Assembly (NCBI GenBank): GCA_001567085.1
Contig: LMZS01000092.1
Span: forward strand, 1 to 57,694
Origin: Chloroflexi bacterium OLB15
Lineage (GTDB): Bacteria > Chloroflexota > Anaerolineae > Aggregatilineales > Phototrophicaceae
DNA length: 57,694 bases
Direction of reading: 5' to 3'
Below, piece by piece: positions 42,960 through 52,314 of this stretch. The notes beneath the pieces were generated by a model. It was not told the DNA's origin, did no database searches, and worked only from the letters and a program-made list of their open reading frames with translations. A program made the position numbers and the translations under genes. Position 1 is the first letter of the stretch, and each line of letters begins with the position of its first letter.

Positions 42960-44935
42960 GCGCCAAACGACAGCGTAAATCTGAACTGGGCATCATCTTC
43001 AAACCACATCGGGAAGTTGGTGCCCCACACATTGTTGAACAGGTTGGCATGAAACCCATCCCTGAGATCAGGCAGTGTGTTGTCAAAATCCAGCAAACGC
43101 GGCTTGCCTACGGCCACTAACGCGCTGTCCCAGCATTGCAATTCCAGAGCCGCGTTCTGTTTGCTGACGCGAACCGCATTTGCCCCATGCAGCGCGCGCG
43201 CGCCTTTGCTAACCACATCACGGGGGTCAACCCATGAACTCAATTTGGCAAGCTGCCAATCAGCATCTGCGTCAATTTTCGGCGTAAATCCTAGCCAGAA
43301 GGCTTCGGCAATGCGGCTTGCCCGCTTTTGAAACCATGACAACGTAACGTCAATGGCGTTATCACGCACATGGTAATACAGCAGCGTGACGCGCGGAGCG
43401 CCATAAGCGTAGGCGGGCTGCGGGTATTCCAGCACGAATAAGCGCCGGTTTTCGCCCTGCGCCAGCGCCATACTCACCTGTGGATGAAACCACTCGCCAA
43501 CCTGATTCGGGGTGCCCTCTTTGGCGTTATCGGGAATCGCCCACCACTTGATATCAGGGTTGTCCAGATCGCGCAAATACTGGCTGATATATCGCGCATA
43601 ATCATCTTCACCGTAAACGCGATACGAAAATCGCGCGAGCAGGTGATCTTCATCTGCCCATGCATTTCCGGTCTGGCGGTCTTGCAAACGGCTAATGGCG
43701 CCGCTGCTGCTATCAAACCCGACTGTGAAGCGATCAGTAACCATTTCCGTGCTGGAAAGCGGCGTCCATTCAGACAAATCAGGTTCGCGGGGATCAGACG
43801 CCGCCAGCGACTTAACCACCTCATCATACAGCGGCGAGCCTTCAAGCGCGGCCAGCGCCTGCGTGAGGTATTCGCGCTGCTCCACCCACGAACGGGCAAA
43901 TAACTGGCCGCGTTCCGATTGACGGGCAGCGTCAAAATCAGCGCCTGAATAGCTGGTCGTATCCGGAAAGTGAGTCTTTTCGTCCATGCCCCAGGTGTGT
44001 TCGCCCACCAGCAAAAGCGGCACAGAAGCCTTATCAACGCGGCTCTGTTCCTCGCCAGACAGATTTCGCTCCTGCCAATCTGCTCGTAAACGGCTCCACG
44101 CCCGAAAATATCTGGTTTTCGTCGGGTCGCTGCCTACGCCCTGTATCCACGTATCGCCAATCTCAGCGGTGATCACGGGCAGTTGATCATTTACAGGACG
44201 CAGCGCGCGTGCGAAATCGTCCAGCGTAGAAGCTTTTAGGGTGGCGCCGGGTAGTTTTTGTTTGAGATCAGCAAAAGTTTGCCGCACCTGCATTTCAGTC
44301 GGCGGCCCCAGGTTATCTCCAGTCAGCACCAGCGCCAGCGCCTCACGGCATCCCGGCACGCTCACAATGCCGCCATAGCCGGGATCATAAGCCATCGTCA
44401 CCCGGGTATCGGACGCTTCATCACGCCATGTAAATACTGAGGGAACTTCCGGCACCGATGCCGCTTGATTCACCCCGATATGCAGCCATTCAATGCCAGC
44501 TTCGGCAAGCAGCGGCACAATGCCCCGCGTATGCCCCGGCACATCGGTCATCTTGCCCGCAATGGTGTGGCGGCCAAATCGCTGATCCAGCCTGGTTGAG
44601 AGGCTTAACCCGAAGCGGAACAAACTCGCATCGAAATATTCGCTGTGTGTGGTGAATGGAAGCGCGTGCCAGTTTAACGCGCCGCTGGCAATACCCTCTT
44701 CAATCGTGCGTTTTAATTGTGGAGAGCCATGTTCCAGCGCGTGATAAATCAGCCAGGAACCCGTCGTCCAGCGAAACCACTGCTGCGAGTCGCTTTGGCG
44801 GGTGCGACTTGCTAAAGCCAGCGCACCGGGAATGAATTCATCAAAATACTTGCGTACAACATTGGCTGCCAGATCAGTAAAGCCTACGTCCAGATGGGTC
44901 TTAAACACCACATGGACGACATCTATATCTGTCAT
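42956..44935 (-). CDS. DUF5054 family protein, GH38-like hydrolase
   Basis: A 659-residue protein with the DUF5054 pattern, distantly like GH38: KTHLDVGFTDLA near residue 12-23 (His and Asp as metal ligands), then GKMTDVPGHTRGIVPLLA (about 146-163) and later AEIGDTWIQGVGSDPTKTR and GEHTWGMDEKTHFPDTTSYS. It is likely a cytoplasmic glycoside hydrolase; its substrate is unknown. It is the last gene of the sugar-import operon, 9 bp after the PHP gene, and ends 4 bp inside the convergent GH63 gene. Confidence 0.82.
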   Translation of the reverse strand: MTDIDVVHVVFKTHLDVGFTDLAANVVRKYFDEFIPGALALASRTRQSDSQQWFRWTTGSWLIYHALEHGSPQLKRTIEEGIASGALNWHALPFTTHSEYFDASLFRFGLSLSTRLDQRFGRHTIAGKMTDVPGHTRGIVPLLAEAGIEWLHIGVNQAASVPEVPSVFTWRDEASDTRVTMAYDPGYGGIVSVPGCREALALVLTGDNLGPPTEMQVRQTFADLKQKLPGATLKASTLDDFARALRPVNDQLPVITAEIGDTWIQGVGSDPTKTRYFRAWSRLRADWQERNLSGEEQSRVDKASVPLLLVGEHTWGMDEKTHFPDTTSYSGADFDAARQSERGQLFARSWVEQREYLTQALAALEGSPLYDEVVKSLAASDPREPDLSEWTPLSSTEMVTDRFTVGFDSSSGAISRLQDRQTGNAWADEDHLLARFSYRVYGEDDYARYISQYLRDLDNPDIKWWAIPDNAKEGTPNQVGEWFHPQVSMALAQGENRRLFVLEYPQPAYAYGAPRVTLLYYHVRDNAIDVTLSWFQKRASRIAEAFWLGFTPKIDADADWQLAKLSSWVDPRDVVSKGARALHGANAVRVSKQNAALELQCWDSALVAVGKPRLLDFDNTLPDLRDGFHANLFNNVWGTNFPMWFEDDAQFRFTLSFGA

Positions 44936-44944
44936 GTACTCATC

Positions 44945-46327
44945 TCACGCGTCGAGATAAATCGGGCTGGAGATTGCCCGAACTGTATCTGGCGCGCCAG
45001 CAGCTACAATCTGCGCGCGGATATACAGCGCATCAAGAGTATCAATAGAAAGTTGGATACGCCAGTCATCGGCATCAATGTCATAACGCCCTACTGCGCC
45101 ATCAGCGGTATAAAGCTCCAATATCGAGCCGCGAGCGCCGCCAGCCTGTACGGTAATTTCAACCTGCCCCTCAGCGCCAGCTTGCACCACGTCGCCCATC
45201 ATAGCATCGCCTGAAGACAGCATCACGCGCGGCCCATCCGGCGACTCGCTAATGAAGACCCGCCCTTTACGCAGCGCGTCCAGCAGTTTTATCGGTGACG
45301 GTGACCCTTCAACATACAGCCAGGTGGTTGGCGTGCCAAGCTTTGCAGGATGTTCCAAATGGTGAAAATGCGCGTCACTGCCGCCTACCGGCGAAATGCG
45401 TCTCCGCTGGCGCAGCTTCGATTCCCAGTATTTCAGCGCGATATTATTGGATAGTAGCCAGGGGCCGTTCCACACTTCAATGCAGTCAAAGTCATCAACC
45501 TGCGTAAACACCCAGTCTGGCCCTTGTGGGCGGGGATGATTGCAGGAAATCAAATAGCCGCGCCCCCGCGCTTCTGCCACCACACCAGCCATTCGCGGCT
45601 CAGTTAAAATGCGGAAGTCAAGTGAGGCATCTGCCCCCCAAGCATTCCAATGGCCGCGATAGGTAGTTACCTCAAATCCGGGGATAAGCATCAGGCGGGT
45701 ATCAATCGTATTTAGCGCCATTAGCTGCGAAAGCACGTTGTGATCGGTGATTGCCAGAAAATCGAGGCCTAGTGCTTCTGCTTTTCGCACCACTTCCAGC
45801 GGGCTGCTATCGCCGTCGCTGTTGAAAGTATGGCAGTGTAATTCGCCACGATACCAACCGCTGGCATTAGCCGGAAAGGCAATATCCGTCAGCGGCAGCA
45901 GAACAGGCTCAACAGCCGCGTTATTGACCACGCCAGGAGTCAGTTGTATTTCTACTTCAAAATCACAGCCTTGAGGGGCAACTTTATACAGTCCAAGGCA
46001 AATTTCCCAGATGCCGGGTTGTATCAGACCAGGCATATAGCCCGGCGTCGCTTCATCCTGCGCGATGAAAAACCGATCACGGGCGCTGCCGCTCCAGCCG
46101 CGAAACCCGCCATTTTTGCCAAAGGTCGCGCCGCGTGAATCGAAAATGCCAATATCTATGGTATTGCCGCCAGTGACGCTCGGATCAGAGACAATGGCGC
46201 TGCTGTAGCGGTAAACCACATCAATACGCGCAATGCCTTCTGGCACTTCAAACGGCAGTTCCAAAAATGACTGGGAATAACTTTCATCCAGATGTCCGGC
46301 TAAGGAAAGATGCAATGCATCGGACAT
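44945..46327 (-). CDS. CehA/McbA-type PHP-domain metallohydrolase
   Basis: A 460-residue protein: a beta-rich N-terminal part (about 1-155) and a C-terminal PHP domain with GELHCHTFNSDGD, LAITDHNV, PGFEVTTYRGHWNAWG, ISCNHPRPQGP and VGGSDAHFHHLEHP supplying the usual histidine and aspartate metal ligands. Relatives include carbamate hydrolases and phosphodiesterases; the real substrate is unknown. The frame extends to a TTG at 46342, but GAGGA six bases before the ATG at 46327 decides the start. It follows the ATPase gene and precedes DUF5054. Confidence 0.87.
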   Translation of the reverse strand: MSDALHLSLAGHLDESYSQSFLELPFEVPEGIARIDVVYRYSSAIVSDPSVTGGNTIDIGIFDSRGATFGKNGGFRGWSGSARDRFFIAQDEATPGYMPGLIQPGIWEICLGLYKVAPQGCDFEVEIQLTPGVVNNAAVEPVLLPLTDIAFPANASGWYRGELHCHTFNSDGDSSPLEVVRKAEALGLDFLAITDHNVLSQLMALNTIDTRLMLIPGFEVTTYRGHWNAWGADASLDFRILTEPRMAGVVAEARGRGYLISCNHPRPQGPDWVFTQVDDFDCIEVWNGPWLLSNNIALKYWESKLRQRRRISPVGGSDAHFHHLEHPAKLGTPTTWLYVEGSPSPIKLLDALRKGRVFISESPDGPRVMLSSGDAMMGDVVQAGAEGQVEITVQAGGARGSILELYTADGAVGRYDIDADDWRIQLSIDTLDALYIRAQIVAAGAPDTVRAISSPIYLDA

Positions 46328-46342
46328 AAAATCCTCATTCAA

Positions 46343-47407
46343 TCAGGAAATACGTTCACCATCTTCACTGAAATAGTGCAGTCGCGCCATATCCGGCATC
46401 AGCCACACCTGCTCCGGCAGTTCTGGCGGTTCGTCGCCAAACACACGCGCCGAAATCAGTTCTTCGCCTACGCGCACCAGGATCAACGTTTCTCCGCCTA
46501 GCGGCTGCGTCACGTAAACCTTGCCTGACAGGCCGCCTTCAATTGGTTGGGTGTGAATTTTCAGATGTTCAGGGCGCACGCCAATCACCCGCGCTTTTGA
46601 AGCCAAAGCGAAATCTTCGCGCATTGGGATGACATGCTCCGCAATTTTCAGAACGCGCGCGGCTTCGTCCGGAACGATTTGCAGCAGATTCATTGGCGGG
46701 CTGCCAATAAAAGCCGCCACAAACTGATTGGCTGGCTTTTGGTAAATTTCAAGCGGCGTGCCCACCTGCATAATCTTGCCGGCGCTCATGACCACGATTC
46801 GATCTGCCAGCGCCATCGCTTCAGATTGGTCGTGAGTTACATAAACGCCAGTCACGCCAACCTCACGCTGAAGGTACTTTAGAAATGCGCGCGCTTCCAG
46901 GCGCAGCTTTGCGTCCAGATTGCTAAGCGGCTCATCAAAGAGGAACACTTTCGCGCGGTGAACGACAGCGCGAGCAAGCGCCGTTCGCTGCTGCTGCCCG
47001 CCCGAAAGCTGCGAAGGCCGCCGATCCAGCAGATGATCAATTTGAAGCTGCCTGGCAACATCAGCCACCCGCTGGGTGATCTCCTGTTTACTTACGCCGC
47101 GCACTTTGAGGGGATAGCCGATATTTTCGCTAACCGTCATATGCGGGTAAAGCGCGTAATCCTGAAAGACCATCGCCACATCACGGTCACGCGGTTGGCT
47201 CATGGTAACATCGCGTTCTCCGATGATAATGTTGCCGCTATCCGGCTCTTCCAAGCCAGCAATCATGCGCAGCGTGGTTGTCTTGCCGCAGCCTGATGGC
47301 CCCAGCAGCGCCACAAATTCACCATCTGGCATATTCAGATCAATTCCGGCGACAGCCTGTACAGTGCCGAACGTTTTGACCAGTTTTTGTATTGTGATCG
47401 AAGCCAT
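46343..47407 (-). CDS. ABC transporter ATP-binding protein, UgpC/MsmX type
   Basis: A 354-residue ATPase with Walker [10 protein letters not shown] (36-44), Q-loop VFQDYALYPHM, signature LSGGQ (134-138), Walker B FLFDEP (155-160) and switch H192, then a C-terminal TOBE/OB part typical of carbohydrate importers. It lies 12 bp after a permease and may also serve importers that lack their own ATPase, such as the one at 21.2-24.8 kb. Confidence 0.93.
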   Translation of the reverse strand: MASITIQKLVKTFGTVQAVAGIDLNMPDGEFVALLGPSGCGKTTTLRMIAGLEEPDSGNIIIGERDVTMSQPRDRDVAMVFQDYALYPHMTVSENIGYPLKVRGVSKQEITQRVADVARQLQIDHLLDRRPSQLSGGQQQRTALARAVVHRAKVFLFDEPLSNLDAKLRLEARAFLKYLQREVGVTGVYVTHDQSEAMALADRIVVMSAGKIMQVGTPLEIYQKPANQFVAAFIGSPPMNLLQIVPDEAARVLKIAEHVIPMREDFALASKARVIGVRPEHLKIHTQPIEGGLSGKVYVTQPLGGETLILVRVGEELISARVFGDEPPELPEQVWLMPDMARLHYFSEDGERIS

Positions 47408-47419
47408 CTAAAACTCCAC

Positions 47420-48262
47420 TCAGGATTTGATGCCGCCGAAGAAGCGAAATCCGTAACGCCAGTTGATAATCAAATACATGATCAATACCGGTAAGGTGTA
47501 TAGCAGCGCATAGGCGGCGATTAAGGTAATCTGCGGCGAGCCTTCTTCGTCGTAAAAACGGTAGAAAGTTACAGCGGCAGGCATTAGCTCTGGCGAGCGC
47601 AGCAGCAGATAGGGCGTCAAAAATGCGCCCCACGCGTTAATCAACACCCAAATACCAACGACCATTAACCCCGGTCTAATCAAGGGAAAGGTGATATCTC
47701 GAAAAATACGCATTGGTGATGCGCCCATCACCATAGCCGCTTCTTCGTAGCTTCTGGGAACGCCATCTACAAAGTCTTGCATGATGAAAATGGCTGAAGG
47801 CAGCATCCCGCCCACCATCACCAGAATCACGCCGATATGGGTATTGATCAGGCCAATTTCAAAAATCAGGCGGAAGATCGGCACCATACTGGCTGTGCCA
47901 ACCACGACCGACGAAAACAGAATGAGCACGTAAGTCCACATCTGGCGGCCCGGAAGCCGGCTGCGTGAAAGCCCAAACGCCGCTAAGGCAGCCACCAGTG
48001 TAGTGATCAGCATTGTGCCAACGCCGATAATCGGGCTGTTGACCAATAAGCCGCGCATCGCCAGATCGTTATCCAAGACCTCGCCAAAGTTCGCCAATGA
48101 CGGGTTGGCTAGAATTGATACCGACAACGTGGCATGGTCATTAAAAGGCGAGAAAATGAACCACAGCAGCGGCAGCAGGAAGAAGAAGGCGATCACATAA
48201 GCAAGCAGCGTGATCAGCACGTAGCGAAAAGTGAAGCGGCGCTTTCGCGATCTCGTGGTCAT
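47420..48262 (-). CDS. Carbohydrate ABC permease, MalG/UgpE type
   Basis: A 280-residue permease with the EAA-like loop RSYEEAAMVMGASPMRIFRDITFPLIRP and about six hydrophobic segments. Its start overlaps the stop of the previous permease gene by 4 bp (ATGA), so the two are translationally coupled. Confidence 0.93.
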   Translation of the reverse strand: MTTRSRKRRFTFRYVLITLLAYVIAFFFLLPLLWFIFSPFNDHATLSVSILANPSLANFGEVLDNDLAMRGLLVNSPIIGVGTMLITTLVAALAAFGLSRSRLPGRQMWTYVLILFSSVVVGTASMVPIFRLIFEIGLINTHIGVILVMVGGMLPSAIFIMQDFVDGVPRSYEEAAMVMGASPMRIFRDITFPLIRPGLMVVGIWVLINAWGAFLTPYLLLRSPELMPAAVTFYRFYDEEGSPQITLIAAYALLYTLPVLIMYLIINWRYGFRFFGGIKS

Positions 48263-49158
48263 GCACGCGCCCTCCGTGACCGGCTCACCAGCAGGTAAAT
48301 GCTGGCAATTGCCAGATTGATGATCATGACTACCATCGCGGCAGCACTACCCTTTCCAAATTCAAAGAAGCGCAAGCCGATGCGGTAAGTAAAGATTGAG
48401 ATCACATCGGTTTGGTAAGAAGGCCCGCCACCAGTCAGCAGGAATGGCGTGAACGTATTGAACGTCCACAGGGTGATTAACAGCAAATCGGTCAGAATAT
48501 AGGGCGTTAACTGCGGCAGCAGAATATCCCGAAATTTCTGCCAGTTGCTTGCGCCAAGCACGTCAGCAGTCTCTAGCTGCGATGGTGGAATAGAGGAAAG
48601 CGCCGATGAAAACAGCAGCATTGAGAAAGCAGCGCCACGCCACGTATTAAACAGAATGATGCTGACCAGCGGATAATTGAAAAGCCAGTCTGGCCCGGTG
48701 ATGCCGATTGCATTCAGCAAGTTATTGAGCGTCCCATCAGGGGCGAGATAGGCAAACCAGGCAAAAGCCACAACCACATCAGGGATAATCCACGCCGCAA
48801 TCGCCAGCGTAAAAACCACTTCTCGCGTAAAACCACGCCGGTTATGCAGCAAAACAGCGATGAATAAGCCAAGCACCGCCTGACCAATTAAGCCTGAGCC
48901 GATCACGAACTGAATGGTGACCAGCAAGCTGAATCCCATTTCGCCGCGCCGCATCCATTGGTCAGAGTCAAATAGATCTACATAATTTTGCATACCAACA
49001 AACTGCGGGTTTGTGGCATTCACCCCAACCAGCGTCGTGTTGGTAAAACTCATCTGAAAGATTGAGAAGAAGGGATATACCAGAAACACGGCAATGAAAA
49101 TGATCGCCGGTGCCAGAAATAACAACCCTACTGGGCGGGACAGCATTCCACGCTGCAC
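48259..49158 (-). CDS. Carbohydrate ABC permease, MalF/UgpA type
   Basis: A 299-residue permease with six or so hydrophobic segments and the loop LETADVLGASNWQKFRDILLP. The start is a GTG preceded by AGGATGTGAG; an ATG four codons later is an alternative. It follows the substrate-binding protein gene by about 85 bp. Confidence 0.92.
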   Translation of the reverse strand: MQRGMLSRPVGLLFLAPAIIFIAVFLVYPFFSIFQMSFTNTTLVGVNATNPQFVGMQNYVDLFDSDQWMRRGEMGFSLLVTIQFVIGSGLIGQAVLGLFIAVLLHNRRGFTREVVFTLAIAAWIIPDVVVAFAWFAYLAPDGTLNNLLNAIGITGPDWLFNYPLVSIILFNTWRGAAFSMLLFSSALSSIPPSQLETADVLGASNWQKFRDILLPQLTPYILTDLLLITLWTFNTFTPFLLTGGGPSYQTDVISIFTYRIGLRFFEFGKGSAAAMVVMIINLAIASIYLLVSRSRRARA

Positions 49159-49242
49159 AACTCACATCCTATCCCAGAGGTCAGCCGGATGCCTAAGGAC
49201 AGCATCCGGCTGACAGTAAGCCCTAACCAAAACTACTGACGA

Positions 49243-50607
49243 CTATTCAACCGGAATACGTTCGACGTTATCTTCGCCAACCAGCGCGGTCACGGCCTCA
49301 TCATATGCGGCCATTGCCTCTGCCGGTGTCATTTCACCAGAAACCACGCGCTCGGTCATCAACTGCGCTTCAGCGGAAACACGGTTGTAATCGGGCAGCT
49401 GCGGGCGAATGGTGGTGTAAGGCAGAACTTCGTCCACAATCGCGCTCATGGTTTCATCACCCGTAACAGGCACGTCCAGGCGGGCGCGAATGCGGGGCTG
49501 AATTTCTTGCAGCGCGGCCAACGATTCCTGGCTGTACATGAAGGCCAGAAGTTCCCATGCTTCCTGCGGGTGGGCGGAGTTCGGGTTGATGACAAAGCCG
49601 GTGCCGCCGCTAATGGTCACAAAGTCTTGACCACGATAACCTGCGCCGGGTTCCATCGCCGGCATGAGCGCGAAGCTAATGACTTCATCGCGGTTAGCCA
49701 TCGGGAAGTTGCCGCCGGTGGGGGCAAGCGGGCCGCGCCACAGGTAATCGCCTTCGACCAGCATGGCAATTTCGCCCTGGCTGAAATCTTCAAACGAACG
49801 ATCACGGCCATCCTGCGTAAGCTGATAGCGGGCATCACCCAACTGCTCAGTTACATAGATGGTTTCGTACAGATTCAGCGTGTTCAGAATAGCCGGGCTG
49901 CTAACGATCCACTTTTCAGTCTCAAAGTCGTAAATGTGCTCACCAGCGCCAAGCAGCGCCATCAGGTAGCCCTGCATAGTGGTGGCTTCGCCCATCGCAG
50001 TACCAGCGTTCAATTGCAGCGGCACAACACCTTCAAGATTTTCCTTGATCGTGCGGGCGGCATCCAGAACTTCTTCCCAGCTTGTCGGCTGCCAATCGGC
50101 AGGCAAACCAGCCTGTTCAAACAGTTCGGTGTTATACCAAATGACGCGGGCGTCTGTACCACGCGGCACGCCGTAAATTTCACCGTTGTAGCCCAGAATC
50201 TGCTGGAGGCTTTCGGGAATCTGTGACCAGCCTTCCCATTCCGTCGCGGCATCGCCCACGAGGGTGCTCAAAGGCTGCAACAAGCCGCCGTCTACAAATT
50301 CAGGCAGCCAGAAACCGTCAAAAGCCAGAATGTCAGCGCCTGCGCCAACACCGAGATCGAGCACCCACTGCTGCCGTTGATCTTCACCGGTGCCAACAAA
50401 TTCATTCGCCACTACGTCAACTGGCGTGCCAGCTTCGGCCATCTGCGCTTCAAATGCTGGAGCAACGTATTCGTTGATCCACTGAAGTTCAACGCCGCCT
50501 GTACCATTGATCACAATTGTAATTGGGTCTTGCGCGGAAATACTGCCGACGGCAAACAGCGCGGCGGGTATGAGCGCCAAAGCTGCTTTCTTCATAAAGT
50601 TCTGCAT
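49243..50607 (-). CDS. Sugar ABC transporter substrate-binding protein
   Basis: A 454-residue extracellular binding protein. The signal peptide is MQNFMKKAALALIPAALF, cleaved near SISAQDP, without lipobox. Motifs such as VGAGADILAFDGFWLPEF and LNLYETIYVTEQ fit the carbohydrate class. GAGGAG lies eight bases before the ATG. It opens the operon and its upstream region carries three adjoining inverted repeats. The ligand is unknown. Confidence 0.92.
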   Translation of the reverse strand: MQNFMKKAALALIPAALFAVGSISAQDPITIVINGTGGVELQWINEYVAPAFEAQMAEAGTPVDVVANEFVGTGEDQRQQWVLDLGVGAGADILAFDGFWLPEFVDGGLLQPLSTLVGDAATEWEGWSQIPESLQQILGYNGEIYGVPRGTDARVIWYNTELFEQAGLPADWQPTSWEEVLDAARTIKENLEGVVPLQLNAGTAMGEATTMQGYLMALLGAGEHIYDFETEKWIVSSPAILNTLNLYETIYVTEQLGDARYQLTQDGRDRSFEDFSQGEIAMLVEGDYLWRGPLAPTGGNFPMANRDEVISFALMPAMEPGAGYRGQDFVTISGGTGFVINPNSAHPQEAWELLAFMYSQESLAALQEIQPRIRARLDVPVTGDETMSAIVDEVLPYTTIRPQLPDYNRVSAEAQLMTERVVSGEMTPAEAMAAYDEAVTALVGEDNVERIPVE

Positions 50608-50654
50608 GAGACTTTCTCCTCGCGTTGCTGATATCTAACTTAAAGCAATGGAGT

Positions 50655-50701
50655 GGTCAGCGCGCGCTAGCTGACCGTTTCAAAAACGGTTGTACACAAC
50701 C
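50655..50701. promoter_or_regulatory. Three abutting inverted repeats upstream of the binding-protein gene
   Basis: GGTCAGC/GCTGACC (50655-50661, 50670-50676), ACCGTTT/AAACGGT (50674-50680, 50684-50690, CAA spacer) and GGTTGT/ACAACC (50688-50693, 50696-50701, AC spacer) follow one another and share edge bases. They lie 48-94 bp before the operon start and directly after the regulator gene, so they are good candidate operators. Confidence 0.7.
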
Positions 50702-50727
50702 CATAAATAAATGGACTTCTCGTATTT

Positions 50728-51858
50728 TCAGGACACTGCTGCTGTTGAACTGCGCTGCACCAGCCGTGTAGGTATTAAGGTAAAAATACTTTCGCTGGCT
50801 TCACCCTCAATACAGGTGATAAGACGGCGTGCTGCTTCAGTCCCAATCAAAAATCCATTTTGCGCGATTGTTGTTAATGGAGGGTCCTGAAATTGAGCAA
50901 TATCCAGATCATCAAAGCCTATCAGGGAGACATCTTCCGGCACTCTCCTTTCAGCGGCGTTTAAAGCCTGCTGCACTTTGACGGCAATCCAGTCATTTAC
51001 CGCAAATATCGCCGTCGGTCGTTCATTTTCCGCCCTGCTCAAAATTTCAAGCAGAGGTGAAAACTCAGCAAGATCGAGTTCCGCGTAAGTTTCATAGGAA
51101 CTCAATTCACGGGCAGCGCCTATCAAACAAGGCGGCATTGGCTCAGCATTCTCTCGTCGCAGCACATCCTGATAAGCACGGTAACGTTCAGATACTGACC
51201 ACAAATCAAGATGCGGCCTCGAAACAAACAAGATGCGCCGGTGCCCCAGCCCGATCAGATGCTCCATTGCCTGAACGCCACCTTCATAGTGATGGCTGCA
51301 TACACAGGGAAGCACCATGCCGTTAATCGGCCTGTCCATCAATACAATCGGCATCCGCTGCGCAGCCTCGCCTATCCATCGCGATGCAGACGATTCAGCC
51401 CGCGCCGGAACCATGATGCAGCCGCTGGCATTGTCGTTGAGCAGGTTTTGCAGCAGCATACTTTCTTCCGCCAGATCGCGATCCGTACTGGCTAACTGCA
51501 CCCGAAAACCGCTTTTTCGCAGCACGCGCTCCAGCCCGTTGAGCAGGTTCACCGCGAAAGTTCCGCGATATTCTGGCAGCAGCACCCCGACAACACCCCG
51601 ACCAGAAACCGGCGCAGGCGGGGCAACAAAGGTTCCCTTCCCTGCTATCCGGTAGATCAGCCCTTCATCCTGCGCAGCCTGCCATGCCTTTTGAATAGTT
51701 GCGCGGCTGATCTCAAGCGATTCCACCAGTTCCCATTCTCCAGGCAGGCGATCATGAGGTTGGAGAACGCCATTTTTGATGTTGTGGCGCAATTCATCCA
51801 ACAACTGTAAATGCAGTGGCAATGAGCTTGATCGAAGTATCCGAAATTGCGCCGTCAT
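50728..51858 (-). CDS. AraR-type regulator (GntR winged helix plus LacI-like sensor)
   Basis: A 376-residue regulator. Residues 1-75 form a GntR-type winged helix (LPLHLQLLDELRHNIKNGVL, LEISRATIQKAWQAAQDEGL, IYRIAGKGTFV), and residues 85-370 a LacI/GalR-like sugar-sensing domain (GVVGVLLPEYRG, VPEDVSLIGFDDLDIAQFQ, PPLTTIAQNG). This fusion is the AraR arrangement. It lies directly upstream of the carbohydrate import operon on the same strand and most likely controls it through the dyads described. Confidence 0.92.
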   Translation of the reverse strand: MTAQFRILRSSSLPLHLQLLDELRHNIKNGVLQPHDRLPGEWELVESLEISRATIQKAWQAAQDEGLIYRIAGKGTFVAPPAPVSGRGVVGVLLPEYRGTFAVNLLNGLERVLRKSGFRVQLASTDRDLAEESMLLQNLLNDNASGCIMVPARAESSASRWIGEAAQRMPIVLMDRPINGMVLPCVCSHHYEGGVQAMEHLIGLGHRRILFVSRPHLDLWSVSERYRAYQDVLRRENAEPMPPCLIGAARELSSYETYAELDLAEFSPLLEILSRAENERPTAIFAVNDWIAVKVQQALNAAERRVPEDVSLIGFDDLDIAQFQDPPLTTIAQNGFLIGTEAARRLITCIEGEASESIFTLIPTRLVQRSSTAAVS

Positions 51859-51867
51859 GTCTATACC

Positions 51868-51877
51868 TGTCCGGACA
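51868..51877. promoter_or_regulatory. Palindrome TGTCCGGACA, candidate autoregulatory operator
   Basis: A perfect 10-bp palindrome nine bases upstream of the AraR-type gene's ATG; on the minus strand it reads GGTTGTCCGGACAGG. Its TTGT/ACA halves resemble the TTGT/ACAA dyad before the binding-protein gene, fitting binding by the same regulator. Confidence 0.5.
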
Positions 51878-52046
51878 ACCTAACAATAACGCAAAAAATA
51901 TGAAGATTGCAACAAGTAATCATAAGTTCTGTTTAACCTTTTGTGCATTTTTACGAACAGCCGCTTAATAAGGTAAATCTCATCAAGTTCTGGCAAGATT
52001 AAACAGCGGGTTGTTTTACTGGTTTATCGCAGAGGAGGAAATGGTC

Positions 52047-52313
52047 ATGAATACATCATCTGAGGCGCTGCGTTTGCTGCAACAGGCCGCCAGTGAAACA
52101 CAACAAGCGATCAATATCATTGATAATCTGGTGGTGGAACATGATTTTCAAGATGTAGCATCGTTGGTTGCACAGGCCGCAAGCGCGCTGCTTAATTCCG
52201 CGCAGCAGCTTATGCAATCCAACGATGTTGCCGCGTTCGAGGCGATGGAAAACGCGGAGGACTTACTAGATGCCGTTTACGACATCATTGACGCCGAAAC
52301 CGATGAGGAATAG
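52047..52313 (+). CDS. Small acidic helical protein of unknown function
   Basis: An 88-residue acidic protein, predicted almost wholly helical from its heptad-like leucines and alanines (EALRLLQQAASETQQAINII, VAQAASALLNSAQQL, MENAEDLLDAVYDI) with a DAETDEE tail. No Cys or signal peptide. AGGAGG is eight bases before the ATG at 52047, so this start is chosen over TTG 52011 and ATG 52041. It is convergent with DegV, 1 bp apart. I do not recognise a family. Confidence 0.72.
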   Translation: MNTSSEALRLLQQAASETQQAINIIDNLVVEHDFQDVASLVAQAASALLNSAQQLMQSNDVAAFEAMENAEDLLDAVYDIIDAETDEE

Positions 52314-52314
52314 C

